DNA of 64,000 nucleotides from Streptomyces lasiicapitis (GCF_014646335.1 NZ_BMNG01000002.1:248001-312000), one strand, 5' to 3'; numbered from the stretch's first letter, positions 7,246 to 16,308 are shown. Made by a program: numbers and translations. Notes: generated from the letters alone by a model not told the origin.

Positions 7246-9819
7246 GTGGGCATGACCCACCCCCACCGCCCGAGCGGCGCCCCCGACAAGCCCGTCCTCG
7301 ACGGGCTCGAAGCGAAATGGTCCCGGCGGTGGGAAGAGGACGGCGTATACGCCTTCGACGCCGAGAGGGCGCGGACCGGGCCCCGTGACGAGACCTTCTC
7401 CATCGACACCCCGCCGCCCACCGTCAGCGGCTCGCTGCACGTCGGCCACGTCTTCTCGTACACCCACACCGACGCGATCGCCCGCTACCGGCGCATGCGC
7501 GGCCAGAACGTCTTCTACCCCATGGGCTGGGACGACAACGGCCTGCCCACCGAGCGCCGCGTCCAGCACCACTACGGCGTCCGCTGCGACCCCACGCTTC
7601 CGTACGACCCCGACTTCACCCCGCCCGAGCAGCCCGGAAAGCAGCAACTACCCGTCTCCCGGCGGAACTTCATCGAGCTGTGCGAACGCCTCACCGCCGA
7701 GGACGAGAAGGCCTTCGAGGACCTGTGGCGCCGCCTCGGACTCTCCGTCGACTGGTCGCGTACGTACCGGACCATCGGCACCGAGGCCCGCGCCCTCTCC
7801 CAGCGGGCCTTCCTCGCCGACCTCGCGCGCGGCGACGCCTACCTCGCGGAGGCGCCCACGCTGTGGGACGTCACCTTCCGGACGGCGGTCGCGCAGGCCG
7901 AGCTGGAGGACCGGGAGCGGCCCGCCGCGTACCACCGGCTCGGCTTCCACAGCGCGGACGGCCGCACCGTCCTGATCGAGACGACCCGCCCCGAACTGCT
8001 CCCGGCGTGCGTGGCGCTGGTCGCGCACCCGGACGACGAGCGCTACCGCGACCTCGTCGGCACGACCGTCCGCACCCCGCTCTTCGACGTCGAAGTCCCC
8101 GTCGTCGCGCACCACTTGGCGGCCCCCGACAAGGGCACGGGCATCGCGATGGTCTGCACGTTCGGCGACACCACGGACGTCACGTGGTGGCGCGAGCTGC
8201 GCCTCGATACGCGGCCGGTGATCGGCTGGGACGGCCGTTTCCTCGCCGAGCCGCCCAGTGGCGTCGACGCGCCGGACGCCGTGGCCGCGTACGCGCGACT
8301 GGCGGGAGCCACCGCGCACACCGCGCGCGAGCGGATCGTCGCCCTGCTGCGGGACAGCGGCGAACTGCACGGCGCACCACGGCCCGTCACCCACGCCGTG
8401 AAGTTCTTCGAGAAGGGCGACAAGCCCCTGGAGATCGTCACCACGCGCCAGTGGTACGTGCGCAACGGCGGCCGCGACGAGGAACTAAGGGGCGAACTCC
8501 TCGTGCGGGGGCAGGAGTTGACGTGGCATCCGCCGCACATGCGGGTCCGCTACGACAACTGGGTCGCCGGGCTCAACGGCGACTGGCTGATCAGCCGGCA
8601 GCGCTTCTTCGGCGTCCCCATCCCGCTGTGGTACCCCCTCGACGCGAGCGGCGCGCCCGACCACGCCCACCCGATCGTGCCGGACGTGGCGGCCCTGCCC
8701 GTCGACCCCAGCGCGCAGACACCGCCCGGCTACGACGCGGCGCAGCGCGACGAGCCGCACGGCTTCACCGGCGACCCGGACGTCATGGACACCTGGGCGA
8801 CCTCCTCGCTCACCCCGCAGATCGCCGGACGGCAGCTCGCCGACCCCGAGCTGTTCGCCGGCGTCTTCCCGATGGACCTGCGCCCCCAGGCCCACGAGAT
8901 CATCCGCACCTGGCTGTTCGCCACCGTCCTGCGCGCCCACACCGGGCACGGCACGCTGCCCTGGCGGCACACGGCGATCTCCGGCTGGATCCTCGACCCC
9001 GACCGCAAGAAGATGTCGAAGTCGAAGGGCAACGCCGTCACCCCGGCCGACCTGCTCCTCCAACATGGCTCGGACGCGGTCCGGTACTGGGCGGCGAGCG
9101 GGCGGCCCGGCACCGACACGGCCTTCGACACCGGCCAGATGAAGATCGGCCGCCGCCTCGCCACCAAGCTCCTGAACGTCGGCAGGTTCGTGCTCGGCCT
9201 CGGCGGCGGCGACTTGGCCACGGTGACTGAGCCGATTGATCGCGCGCTGCTCGCCGACCTCGCCGACGCCGTCGAGGAGGCGACCGCCGCCTTCGACGAC
9301 TTCGACTACGCACGGGCGCTCGCGCGCGCCGAGACATTCTTCTGGCGCTTCTGCGACGACTACGTGGAGCTGGTCAAGGCCCGTGCGTACGGCGACCACG
9401 GCGATCCGGCCGCCCGCGACTCGGCGCGCGCGACCCTTTTCACCGCGCTGGACACGGTGGTCCGGCTGTTCGCGCCCGTCCTGCCGTTCGTCACCGAGGA
9501 GATCTGGTCCTGGTACGCGAAGGGGTCCGTCCGGTCCGTCCACCGCTCCTCGTGGCCGTCGGCCGAACGGCTGCGGGCGCCCGGCGACGACGCCGCCGTC
9601 CTCACCACGGCGTCCGAGGTCATCGCCGCCGTCCGCAAGGCCAAGTCGCTGGCCAAGCTGTCCATGCGGGCGGAGGTCGGCGAGGTCGTGGTGCACGCCC
9701 GGCGCGAGGCGCTCGACCGGTTCTCCCTTGCGGAGGCGGACGTGCGGGCGGCGGGGCGGGTGGGTGCCGTGTCCCTCCGTGAGGCCGACGGCGACCTCCG
9801 GGTGGAGGTGCGGCTCTAG
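7246..9819 (+). CDS. valS: Valyl-tRNA synthetase, archaeal-like type
   Basis: An 857-residue class I aminoacyl-tRNA synthetase that charges tRNA-Val. PPPTVSGSLHVGH (about 56-68) is the HIGH block and KMSKS is at 589-593. After HIGH the sequence reads GWDDNGLPTERRVQ, not the GTDHAGIATQ of the usual bacterial ValRS. This form belongs to the archaeal/rickettsial branch. An editing (CP1) domain is present at about 190-340 (ETTRPELLPACVALVAHP). Start may be GTG 7246 or ATG 7252. Streptomyces normally has a canonical valS as well, so this may be a second copy, perhaps for inhibitor resistance or a conditional role; that is inference. Confidence 0.9.
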   Translation: MGMTHPHRPSGAPDKPVLDGLEAKWSRRWEEDGVYAFDAERARTGPRDETFSIDTPPPTVSGSLHVGHVFSYTHTDAIARYRRMRGQNVFYPMGWDDNGLPTERRVQHHYGVRCDPTLPYDPDFTPPEQPGKQQLPVSRRNFIELCERLTAEDEKAFEDLWRRLGLSVDWSRTYRTIGTEARALSQRAFLADLARGDAYLAEAPTLWDVTFRTAVAQAELEDRERPAAYHRLGFHSADGRTVLIETTRPELLPACVALVAHPDDERYRDLVGTTVRTPLFDVEVPVVAHHLAAPDKGTGIAMVCTFGDTTDVTWWRELRLDTRPVIGWDGRFLAEPPSGVDAPDAVAAYARLAGATAHTARERIVALLRDSGELHGAPRPVTHAVKFFEKGDKPLEIVTTRQWYVRNGGRDEELRGELLVRGQELTWHPPHMRVRYDNWVAGLNGDWLISRQRFFGVPIPLWYPLDASGAPDHAHPIVPDVAALPVDPSAQTPPGYDAAQRDEPHGFTGDPDVMDTWATSSLTPQIAGRQLADPELFAGVFPMDLRPQAHEIIRTWLFATVLRAHTGHGTLPWRHTAISGWILDPDRKKMSKSKGNAVTPADLLLQHGSDAVRYWAASGRPGTDTAFDTGQMKIGRRLATKLLNVGRFVLGLGGGDLATVTEPIDRALLADLADAVEEATAAFDDFDYARALARAETFFWRFCDDYVELVKARAYGDHGDPAARDSARATLFTALDTVVRLFAPVLPFVTEEIWSWYAKGSVRSVHRSSWPSAERLRAPGDDAAVLTTASEVIAAVRKAKSLAKLSMRAEVGEVVVHARREALDRFSLAEADVRAAGRVGAVSLREADGDLRVEVRL

Positions 9820-9876
9820 CTTCGCCTCCAGCAAGGGGCTGGTCAGGCGCATAGGAGTGCGGGGTAGTGTGCCCGG

Positions 9877-10758
9877 GTGACAACGCATTCGAACACACCT
9901 GCAGGCTGGTACGCGGACCCGCACGGCGCCCCTCAGCTGCTCCGCTGGTGGGACGGCTCGCAGTGGACCGACCACACGAACCAGGCCCCGCAGGGCGCGC
10001 AGTCCCAGGTTCCCGCCCAGGCCCCGGCCCAGGCGGCGCCCGCCCAGGGCCAGGCCTTCGAGGCCCACGGCCAGCCGGCGGTCCCGGCCGTCGACCCGGC
10101 CAAGGTCCAGCGCCAGGTGCAGCAGCAGGCGGGTGTCGCCCCCACCTCCCAGGGCGGCGGCACACTGTTCACCGAGCCGGTCCTGGTGGTGAACCAGAAG
10201 GCCAAGCTGATCGAGCTGACGAACGAGTACACCGTCATGGATCAGTCCGGCAACCAGATCGGCTCGGTCGTCCAGGTCGACCAGAGCGCGATCAAGAAGG
10301 TCGCCCGCTTCGTCTCCAGCCTCGACCAGTTCATGACGCACAAGCTGGAGATCCGTGACGCCCACGGCACGCCCCAGATGCTCATGACCCGCCCGCGGAA
10401 GTTCATGAAGTCGCGGGTCGTCGTCGAGCGCCCGGACGGCCAGCCCGTCGGCGAGATCGTCCAGCAGAACATGATCGGCAAGATCAACTTCGCGATGATC
10501 GTGAACGGCCAGCAGGTCGGCGCGATCAAGGCGGAGAACTGGCGCGCCTGGAACTTCTCGATCGTCGACCACTCGGACAACGAGGTCGCCCGGATCACCA
10601 AGACCTGGGAAGGCCTCGCGAAGACGATGTTCACGACGGCCGACAACTACGTCCTGCAGATCCACTACCAGCTCCCGGACCCGCTCCTGAGCCTGGTCGT
10701 GGCGACGGCCCTGACGGTCGACACGGCGCTGAAGCAGGACAGCCGGGGGCTTGGGTGA
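9877..10758 (+). CDS. DUF2510 plus phospholipid scramblase-related protein
   Basis: A 293-residue protein. Residues 8-38 (PAGWYADPHGAPQLLRWWDGSQWTDH, in part) form a DUF2510 domain, common at the N-terminus of actinobacterial membrane-associated proteins. A Gln/Ala/Pro-rich linker follows to about 95. Residues 100-290 match the scramblase/LURP-one (tubby-like) barrel. No transmembrane segment is obvious. Members may bind lipids, but their biochemical role in bacteria is not established. GTG 9877 starts 57 bp after valS, and a shared transcript is possible. Confidence 0.82.
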   Translation: MTTHSNTPAGWYADPHGAPQLLRWWDGSQWTDHTNQAPQGAQSQVPAQAPAQAAPAQGQAFEAHGQPAVPAVDPAKVQRQVQQQAGVAPTSQGGGTLFTEPVLVVNQKAKLIELTNEYTVMDQSGNQIGSVVQVDQSAIKKVARFVSSLDQFMTHKLEIRDAHGTPQMLMTRPRKFMKSRVVVERPDGQPVGEIVQQNMIGKINFAMIVNGQQVGAIKAENWRAWNFSIVDHSDNEVARITKTWEGLAKTMFTTADNYVLQIHYQLPDPLLSLVVATALTVDTALKQDSRGLG

Positions 10759-10826
10759 CGGTTGTGTACGTGTCGTAGGGCACGTACGCGACGTGCGGGC
10801 TTGACGATTCCACTGCGGTTCGGGAA

Positions 10827-10868
10827 GCGCCCCGAAGGGGCGCGGGGAACTGCGCGACCAGCCACAAC
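10827..10868. terminator. Hairpin and Streptomyces-type dispersed intergenic repeat
   Basis: GCGCCCC (10827-10833) pairs perfectly with GGGGCGC (10837-10843) across a GAA loop, followed by GGGGAACTGCGCGACCAGCC, a string found after many Streptomyces genes. It sits between the convergent scramblase and EamA genes, so it probably terminates transcription from both sides. Confidence 0.7.
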
Positions 10869-10888
10869 GCACCCGCAGGGCGAAGCGC

Positions 10889-11866
10889 TCAGCGGCGGGG
10901 CGTGACCGGAAGCGCGGCGCCCGGTTCGGGCTGGACCGGGATCGAGGGCAGGTAGCCCGCTGCCTCTTCCCATGACGTGGCTCCGGGCTCGGCCTCGGGG
11001 GCGGCACCCGGTCCGTTCGCCTGCTCCGCCCCGAGCAGTGCGACCCGAGGCGACCGCGTCAGCACCACCACTCCGTACGCGGCGACCGCCGCCCCCGCCG
11101 CCGCGAGGAGCACGCCGGCGACGCCGCCCCGAAGCCGCTCGCCGAGCAGGGCGATGCCGATGGCCGACGCGGCCACGGGGTTGGCGAGCGTCACGACGGC
11201 GAGGGGCGCGCCGAGGCCGCCGCGGTACGCGGTCTGGGAGAGCAGGAGCCCGCCCACCGCGAACGTGGCGACGAGCAGCGCCACGACCACGACCCGCGCG
11301 CTCAGCAGCGGCCCTTCGCGGTCGGTGGCCGCGACCGTCACGGTCTGCGTGAGCGCGGAGGCGACGCCCGACGCGAAGCCGGACGCGGTCGCGTGCCGCA
11401 GCCCTGGACGCGTGCCGGGCCGCGAGAGCAGGCCGATGACCGCCATCGTCACGCCCGCGACCGTCACGGCCTCCCCGAGCGACAGCGTGTCGTCGGGCTC
11501 GGGTCCCGACGCGGTGAGCAGGAGGGCGCCGAGGCCCATGAGCGTCAGCCCCGTGCCGCGCCATTCGAGGCGGCCGACCCGCCGTCCGGCGAGCCGCGCG
11601 CCCAGCGGCACGGCGGCCACCAGCGTGAGCGCGCCGAGCGGCTGCACCAGGGTGAGCGGACCGAACTTCAGCGCCGCCACGTGCAGCAGCGCCGCGGACG
11701 CGTTCAGGCCGACCGACGACCACCACGCCCCGCTGCCGAGCAGCCGCAGCACCTGGCCGCCGGTCGCCGCCATGCGCGCGGCGAGGCGCTCCTGGGCGAC
11801 GGCGGCGGTGGCGTACGCGGCGGCGGAGACGAGGGAGAGCGCGACGGCGAGCAGGGTGGCGCTCAC
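10889..11866 (-). CDS. EamA/DMT-type membrane transporter
   Basis: A 325-residue integral membrane protein with about nine to ten hydrophobic helices over residues 5-270, laid out as two EamA-like halves (LKFGPLTLVQPLGALTLVAAVPLG in the first, APLAVVTLANPVAASAIGIALLGERL in the second). The hydrophilic tail from about 275 is Pro/Glu-rich. It resembles the drug/metabolite transporter superfamily; the transported compound is unknown. GTG 11866 overlaps the PAP2 stop codon (GTGA), so the two membrane proteins are translationally coupled. The operon starts near the palindrome at 12895. Confidence 0.82.
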   Translation of the reverse strand: MSATLLAVALSLVSAAAYATAAVAQERLAARMAATGGQVLRLLGSGAWWSSVGLNASAALLHVAALKFGPLTLVQPLGALTLVAAVPLGARLAGRRVGRLEWRGTGLTLMGLGALLLTASGPEPDDTLSLGEAVTVAGVTMAVIGLLSRPGTRPGLRHATASGFASGVASALTQTVTVAATDREGPLLSARVVVVALLVATFAVGGLLLSQTAYRGGLGAPLAVVTLANPVAASAIGIALLGERLRGGVAGVLLAAAGAAVAAYGVVVLTRSPRVALLGAEQANGPGAAPEAEPGATSWEEAAGYLPSIPVQPEPGAALPVTPRR

Positions 11867-12834
11867 CGGTCGCCTCCGGGGGCGGGGGCTCCGGCGGCGG
11901 AGGTGGCGAGCTGGGGTGCAGGGGCCTGCGGTGCCTGGTGGGCTTCCGGGACTGCCGGACGGGCGGTCGGTCGGCTTCCGGGTGGCGCCGACGCGGGGGC
12001 CGGGGTCGGCGCGAGGGCTGGGACAGACGCAGGGGCCGGGACCGGCGCGGACGCCGGGGCCGAGCGCCGTACGATCCGCGACCGCGCCGGGTGCGGCAGG
12101 CGGAGCACGGCCAGGGCGATGCCGAGCAGCGCCGTCGCCGCGACGGCGTCGAGCCAGTAGTGGTTGGCGGTGCCGACGATCACAAGGAGTGTGAACAGCG
12201 GATGCAGCAGCCACAGCCAGCGCCAGCGGGAGCTGGTCGCGACGATCAGGCCGACGGCCACCATGAGCGCCCACCCGAAGTGCAGCGACGGCATCGCCGC
12301 GAACTGGTTGGCCATCGAGTCGGTCGCGGGCTTGGCGGCGTACACCGAAGGCCCGTACACCTGCGCCGTGTCCACGAGGTGCGCCGCGTCGAGGAGCCGC
12401 GGCGGCGCCAGCGGAAAGCCGAGGTGCAGCGCGAGCGCGGCGGCGGTGAGCGCGGCGAGGATCCGCCGCGCCCAGACGTAGTGCCGGGGCCGGCGCGCGT
12501 ACAGCCACACAAGGAACGCCAGCGTCGCCGGGAAGTGCACGGTCGCGTAGTAGGTGTTCGCGACGTGGACGAGGGTGTCGCCGCCGCCCAGCAGCGCGTC
12601 CTGGACGGAGCCCTCGCCCGGCAGGCGCAGGAACCGCTCGGCGTCCCACACGCGGTGCGCGTTGCGGAACGCCTCGTCGGTATGGCCGTTGGCGAGCTGC
12701 CTGCCGAATTTGTAGACGAGGAAGAGCCCGACGACGAGGAGCAGCTCGCGTAGGAGAGGCGGCCGGGCAGGGGTGTCCGGCCGCCCGGAGGCTATCTCCG
12801 GCTCCTGTTCCGCAGACTCGGTGCGGGAATCCAT
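11863..12834 (-). CDS. PAP2-family phosphatase, membrane bound
   Basis: A 323-residue integral membrane phosphatase. AMPSLHFGWAL (about 184-194) is the PSGH-like motif 2 with the catalytic His, and NHYWLDAV (about 225-232) is motif 3 with the second His and the Asp. Six hydrophobic segments surround them. The LHFGWA form is seen in the inositol-phosphoryl-ceramide-synthase-like branch (AUR1-related) of actinobacteria. The C-terminal 60 residues are an Ala/Pro repeat tail. It probably dephosphorylates or transfers lipid phosphates at the outer membrane face. It is first in a two-gene operon, divergent from a TetR gene. Confidence 0.85.
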   Translation of the reverse strand: MDSRTESAEQEPEIASGRPDTPARPPLLRELLLVVGLFLVYKFGRQLANGHTDEAFRNAHRVWDAERFLRLPGEGSVQDALLGGGDTLVHVANTYYATVHFPATLAFLVWLYARRPRHYVWARRILAALTAAALALHLGFPLAPPRLLDAAHLVDTAQVYGPSVYAAKPATDSMANQFAAMPSLHFGWALMVAVGLIVATSSRWRWLWLLHPLFTLLVIVGTANHYWLDAVAATALLGIALAVLRLPHPARSRIVRRSAPASAPVPAPASVPALAPTPAPASAPPGSRPTARPAVPEAHQAPQAPAPQLATSAAGAPAPGGDR

Positions 12835-12894
12835 CCGCCGGCCCCTTTACGTGACGACTGGGTGGTGCGGTGATGTGTGAGTCCCTGTTCCACA

Positions 12895-12950
12895 CATCGA
12901 TACGCCAGTGTACCGATACGGGAGCGTACCGGTACACTGGCGTATCGATG
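12895..12950. promoter_or_regulatory. 56-bp operator palindrome between PAP2 and TetR genes
   Basis: CATCGATACGCCAGTGTACC (12895-12914) and its exact reverse complement (12931-12950) flank a 16-bp centre that itself contains the GATACG and CGTACC submotifs. Twenty perfectly paired bases in each arm are far more than chance. The site lies between a divergent TetR gene and the PAP2-EamA operon, so it is very likely the TetR operator controlling both, possibly binding two dimers. Confidence 0.8.
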
Positions 12951-13000
12951 GGGTCCGCGGAAACTGATCCGACCGGGCCGCCGCACCGAGGAGACGAGAG

Positions 13001-13684
13001 ATGACGCCGCCGGAACGCCTTCACGAGCAGCAGCTCTGCGAGCAGGCGATGTCGCGCCGCTCGAAGATCACGCCCGAGCGTGAGCAGGAGTTCTACGACG
13101 CGGTCCTCGACCAGCTCCGCGAGTGCGGCTACGAGGCCGTGACCATGGAGGGTGTGGCCGCCCGCACCAAGTGCAGCAAGTCCACGCTCTACCGCCAGTG
13201 GAAGACGAAGCCCCAGTTCGTGGCGGCCGCGCTGCGCGCCAACCGCTGCGTGCGGTTCGCGGGCATCGACACGGGTTCGCTCGCCGGTGACCTGCGCGCG
13301 GCGGCGCGCGCGGCGGCCACCTGGGCCTGGCGGGACACCATGATCGTGCAGGCGCTGAGCCACGCCGTGCTCCAGGACGAGGACCTTCAGCACGCGCTGC
13401 GCGAGGCGCTCGTGGAGCCCGAGGTGGAGGCGATCGACGAGTTCGTGCGGCGGGCGGTGGCGCGCGGGGAGATCGCCGCGGGCCATCCGGCGGCGGAGTT
13501 CGTCACGGTCCAGCTGTTCGGCGTGCTGCGCGCACGCCCGCTCCTGGAGGGCAAGAACGCGGACGAGGACTATCTGGGGCGCTTCGTGGAGGCGGTGCTG
13601 CTGCCGGTTCTCGGGCTTACGGAGGGGCCGGGCCGTCCGGCCGCGGGGAGCGCCCCGACCGGGCAGGACGCCCCGGCCACCTGA
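13001..13684 (+). CDS. TetR family repressor
   Basis: A 227-residue regulator. Residues 30-75 form the TetR helix-turn-helix, with GYEAVTMEGVAARTKCSKSTLYRQWKTK covering the recognition helix (STLYRQW). The C-terminal ligand domain is of normal length and ends in a disordered tail. ATG 13001 has a GAGGAGACGAGAG ribosome site; a second ATG at 13049 would trim 16 residues. The 56-bp palindrome directly upstream and the divergent membrane operon make autoregulation and control of PAP2-EamA likely. The ligand is unknown. Confidence 0.85.
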   Translation: MTPPERLHEQQLCEQAMSRRSKITPEREQEFYDAVLDQLRECGYEAVTMEGVAARTKCSKSTLYRQWKTKPQFVAAALRANRCVRFAGIDTGSLAGDLRAAARAAATWAWRDTMIVQALSHAVLQDEDLQHALREALVEPEVEAIDEFVRRAVARGEIAAGHPAAEFVTVQLFGVLRARPLLEGKNADEDYLGRFVEAVLLPVLGLTEGPGRPAAGSAPTGQDAPAT

Positions 13685-13761
13685 ACGTGGGCCCCGGTCC
13701 GCGGGATGACCGGACCGGGCCCGCCGGGCGCCGCACCGTGGGGACGGGGGCGGCGCACCTC

Positions 13762-13805
13762 CCGGTGCCGGGCGGGCCGATCGCACTCGGCCCGCCCGGC
13801 ACCGG
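13762..13805. terminator. Bidirectional hairpin terminator
   Basis: A perfect 19-bp stem (13762-13780 with 13787-13805) around a 6-base loop lies between the convergent TetR and DUF2510 genes. There is no T-tract, which is usual for Streptomyces terminators. Confidence 0.75.
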
Positions 13806-13822
13806 CTCCCCGCGTGTGCGGG

Positions 13823-14806
13823 TCAGACCTGCTGGCCGTCGCCCCCCGCGCCGCCGCCCCCGCCACGGGCCTTCTTGATGCCCTTGGTGATCTTGTCCAT
13901 GTACGACACCGACGGCGCCTCGTCGTGGTCGTCGATGCCGAAGCGGACGATCACCATCGTCGTGTCGTCGGCGGGCGACTTGAAGGCCAGTGACTGCACA
14001 TAGCCGTCCGAGCCCTTGCGGTTGACCGCCTTCCAGCGGACCAGGTAGCCCTTCTTCCCGGCCACGGTCACCGACTTGGACGCGAGCTGCTTGTGGGAAA
14101 CCAGCTTGCCGCCATAGATCTTGCCGCCGTAGGACTCTTCGGCGTTCTTCTCGATGTCCGCCTTCGCGGCCGCCTCGGGGTCGGTCTCCTTGATCTTCAA
14201 CGCGATGGCGGGGGTGGAGAAGGCGCCGCCGCGCACACAGGTCTGCGCGCCGTCGCCCGGGCACTTGTACCTGCCGGTGGTGACGCTCGCGCCGCGGCCG
14301 CTCGACGTGCCCTGCCAGCCGTCCGGGACCGGGATGCTGATGCCGCTCGCGGCGTCGGTGGCGAACCCCTTCTCGGTCGGCGGCCCCTCCGAAGGACCGG
14401 GCGCATCGGACTCGCCCGGCCTGTCGGGCTCTTCGCTGCCGCCGCCCTTGCCGGGCTCCGAAGGGGCGGACGGGGCCGGGGACTTGGCGCTGTCGTCGCC
14501 GTCATCGTCGTCGCCCGAGGTCAGCGCGTACACGCCGCCGCCTATGCCCGCGAGCACCGCGAGGGCGACCCCGACGACGATCGCCGTACGCATCCGGCGC
14601 CGCGAGGGCTGCGGCGGCTGCTGCGGGTACATGGGGAAGGCGGGGGAGGTGGGTGCGGTGGGGGAAGCGGGTGCGGTGGGCGAGGCCCCGCCCGGCGCGC
14701 GGACGTGATCCGTCCACATGTTCCCGTCCCACCACCGCTCGGACGGTGGGCCGCCAGGTATCTGCCCGGGGTCGGGATACCAGCCCGGGGGAGTCGCGTG
14801 CGTCAT
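13823..14806 (-). CDS. DUF2510 single-pass membrane protein with secreted domain
   Basis: A 327-residue protein. Residues 5-35 (PPGWYPDPG..RWWDGNMWTDH) form a DUF2510 domain on the cytoplasmic side. A Pro/Thr/Ala linker, the basic stretch SRRRMR and one membrane helix at about 74-93 follow. The rest is extracellular: an acidic, Ser/Pro-rich linker with DDDDGDD, then a globular domain from about 145 (SIPVPDGWQG..) of unknown function. The layout is that of an anchored extracytoplasmic protein. No enzymatic motif is visible. ATG 14806 is chosen because DUF2510 starts there. Confidence 0.8.
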   Translation of the reverse strand: MTHATPPGWYPDPGQIPGGPPSERWWDGNMWTDHVRAPGGASPTAPASPTAPTSPAFPMYPQQPPQPSRRRMRTAIVVGVALAVLAGIGGGVYALTSGDDDDGDDSAKSPAPSAPSEPGKGGGSEEPDRPGESDAPGPSEGPPTEKGFATDAASGISIPVPDGWQGTSSGRGASVTTGRYKCPGDGAQTCVRGGAFSTPAIALKIKETDPEAAAKADIEKNAEESYGGKIYGGKLVSHKQLASKSVTVAGKKGYLVRWKAVNRKGSDGYVQSLAFKSPADDTTMVIVRFGIDDHDEAPSVSYMDKITKGIKKARGGGGGAGGDGQQV

Positions 14807-14976
14807 GGGCGTCAGCGTATGAGCACCGCGTGAAAGTGGGATGAGAGGGGTCGGCGCTTTTCGGCCGATGGGGCGGAGTCGGTCAACTCCGGGTGCGGTG
14901 CCGGGCGGTGCGGCGTCGGTGCGGTGGCATGTGGTTCGGTGTGGTGCCGATTGTGGTGCCGAGTGTGGTGCCGATT

Positions 14977-16158
14977 TCAGTGTCCGTCGACGACGAGCCG
15001 TCGCGGGGGCCGCGCGTCCTCGGTCAGTCCGGGCAGGCGCAGCCCCGTACGTCCCGGAGTGAGCGAACCCAGCACGCTCGCGTGCCGCGCGCCCGTGCTC
15101 GCCGCGACGGTGCCGGGCAGGCCGTGCACTGTGAGGAATCCGAGGACCGCGAAGGCGTACGCCTCCTTCGCCGCCGACGCCAGCCCCAACTCGTCGGAGG
15201 CCCGCACCGGCACGCCCGGCCCCAGCTCGGCCCGCAGCGCGGCCATCAGCACCGGATTGCGGATGCCGCCGCCGGACGCGACGACCTCGCTCGCCTTCGC
15301 CGTACGCACCGCGTCGGCCACCGTCACGGCCGTGAGCCGGGTGAGCGTCGCGACGACGTCCTCGGGTGCGAGGGCCTCGTACCCCTCGAGGGCCCGGCGC
15401 AGATAGGCCGGATGGAACAGTTCCTTGCCGGTCGTCTTCGGCGCGGGCAGCGCGTAGTACGGCTCGGCGAGCAGTCGGGCCAGGAGGTCGCCGTGCACGG
15501 TGCCGCGTGCGGCGATCTCGCCGTCCCTGTCGTACGTGAGGTCCTGCTCGCGGCCCTGGGGCGTCAGCTCGCGCACCGCCGCGTCGATCAGCGCGTTGGC
15601 CGGGCCGGTGTCGAACGCGGTGCCGTCCGGGGCGGTGATGTTGGCGATGCCGCCCAGGTTCAGGGCGATGGGGGTGCCGGGGCGGCCGCGCAGCCACAGC
15701 TGGTCGACCAGGCTGACGAGCGGCGCGCCCTGGCCGCCCGCCGCGACGTCCCGCGGCCGGAAGTCCGCCACCACGGGCAGGCCCGTGGCCTCCGCGATCC
15801 ACGCGGCCTGGCCGATCTGGAGCGTGCCGTGCACCCGCCCCTCGGCCACCCAGTGGAAGACGGTCTGCCCGTGCGAGGCGACCAACTCCGCGCGTCCGTC
15901 GCACAGTTCCCGGTCGGCCTCCGTGGCGGCCGCGGCGAAGGCCTGACCGATGCGGGTGTCCAGGCGGCAGACGTCCGCCATGGTGGTGCGGGACGGCGGC
16001 AGTGCCTTGGTCAGGGCGGCGCGCAGGTCGTCGTCGTACGCGCGGCTGATCACGCCCAGGGGGGTGAGGTGGAGGCTGTCGCCGTCGAGGGTGAGGTCTA
16101 CGGCGCCCGCGTCGATGGCGTCGTGGGAGGTGCCGGACATGAGGCCGATCACTCTCAC
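14977..16158 (-). CDS. anmK: Anhydro-N-acetylmuramic acid kinase
   Basis: A 393-residue sugar kinase that phosphorylates and opens 1,6-anhydro-MurNAc during cell-wall recycling. MRVIGLMSGTSHDAIDAG at the N-terminus is the AnmK phosphate-binding motif, although the usual DG(I/V)D is DAID here. ASHGQTVFHW (about 116-125), LQIGQAAWIAE and NLGGIANIT (about 167-175) are the other family blocks. The length is normal. It stands alone, with a repeat-rich region upstream. GH4 and anmK together suggest sugar-phosphate salvage, but they are 13 kb apart. Confidence 0.93.
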   Translation of the reverse strand: MRVIGLMSGTSHDAIDAGAVDLTLDGDSLHLTPLGVISRAYDDDLRAALTKALPPSRTTMADVCRLDTRIGQAFAAAATEADRELCDGRAELVASHGQTVFHWVAEGRVHGTLQIGQAAWIAEATGLPVVADFRPRDVAAGGQGAPLVSLVDQLWLRGRPGTPIALNLGGIANITAPDGTAFDTGPANALIDAAVRELTPQGREQDLTYDRDGEIAARGTVHGDLLARLLAEPYYALPAPKTTGKELFHPAYLRRALEGYEALAPEDVVATLTRLTAVTVADAVRTAKASEVVASGGGIRNPVLMAALRAELGPGVPVRASDELGLASAAKEAYAFAVLGFLTVHGLPGTVAASTGARHASVLGSLTPGRTGLRLPGLTEDARPPRRLVVDGH

Positions 16159-16230
16159 GAAGGTCTCCTTCTCTCACTGTGCGGGTTTCCCTGGGCCGTT
16201 GACCACAAGGTCCCGTTGGCCGGGGTGGCC

Positions 16231-16308
16231 GCTGATCGCGCTTCGCGCTCGTCCTCAAACTCCCCCAAGCTCTTAAGGAGCAGGGAGGGACCCCCTCGAC
16301 GGGCTGAC
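16231..16308. repeat. Copy 2 of the intergenic repeat, interrupted by a second repeat
   Basis: GCTCGTCCTCAAAC (16247-16260) and GACGGGCTGA (16298-16307) are the two halves of the core seen intact at 25.9 and 33.6 kb. Between them, 16261-16297 holds TCCCCCAAGCTC..GAGCAGGGAGGGACCCCC, a hairpin of another common Streptomyces repeat type. This looks like one repeat inserted into another in the anmK-MFS spacer. Confidence 0.6.

Noticed and set aside
8485..11007. An 840-codon minus-strand frame opposite valS and the scramblase gene
   Set aside because: It has no recognisable motif, while the + strand genes have full catalytic motifs and normal start sites.
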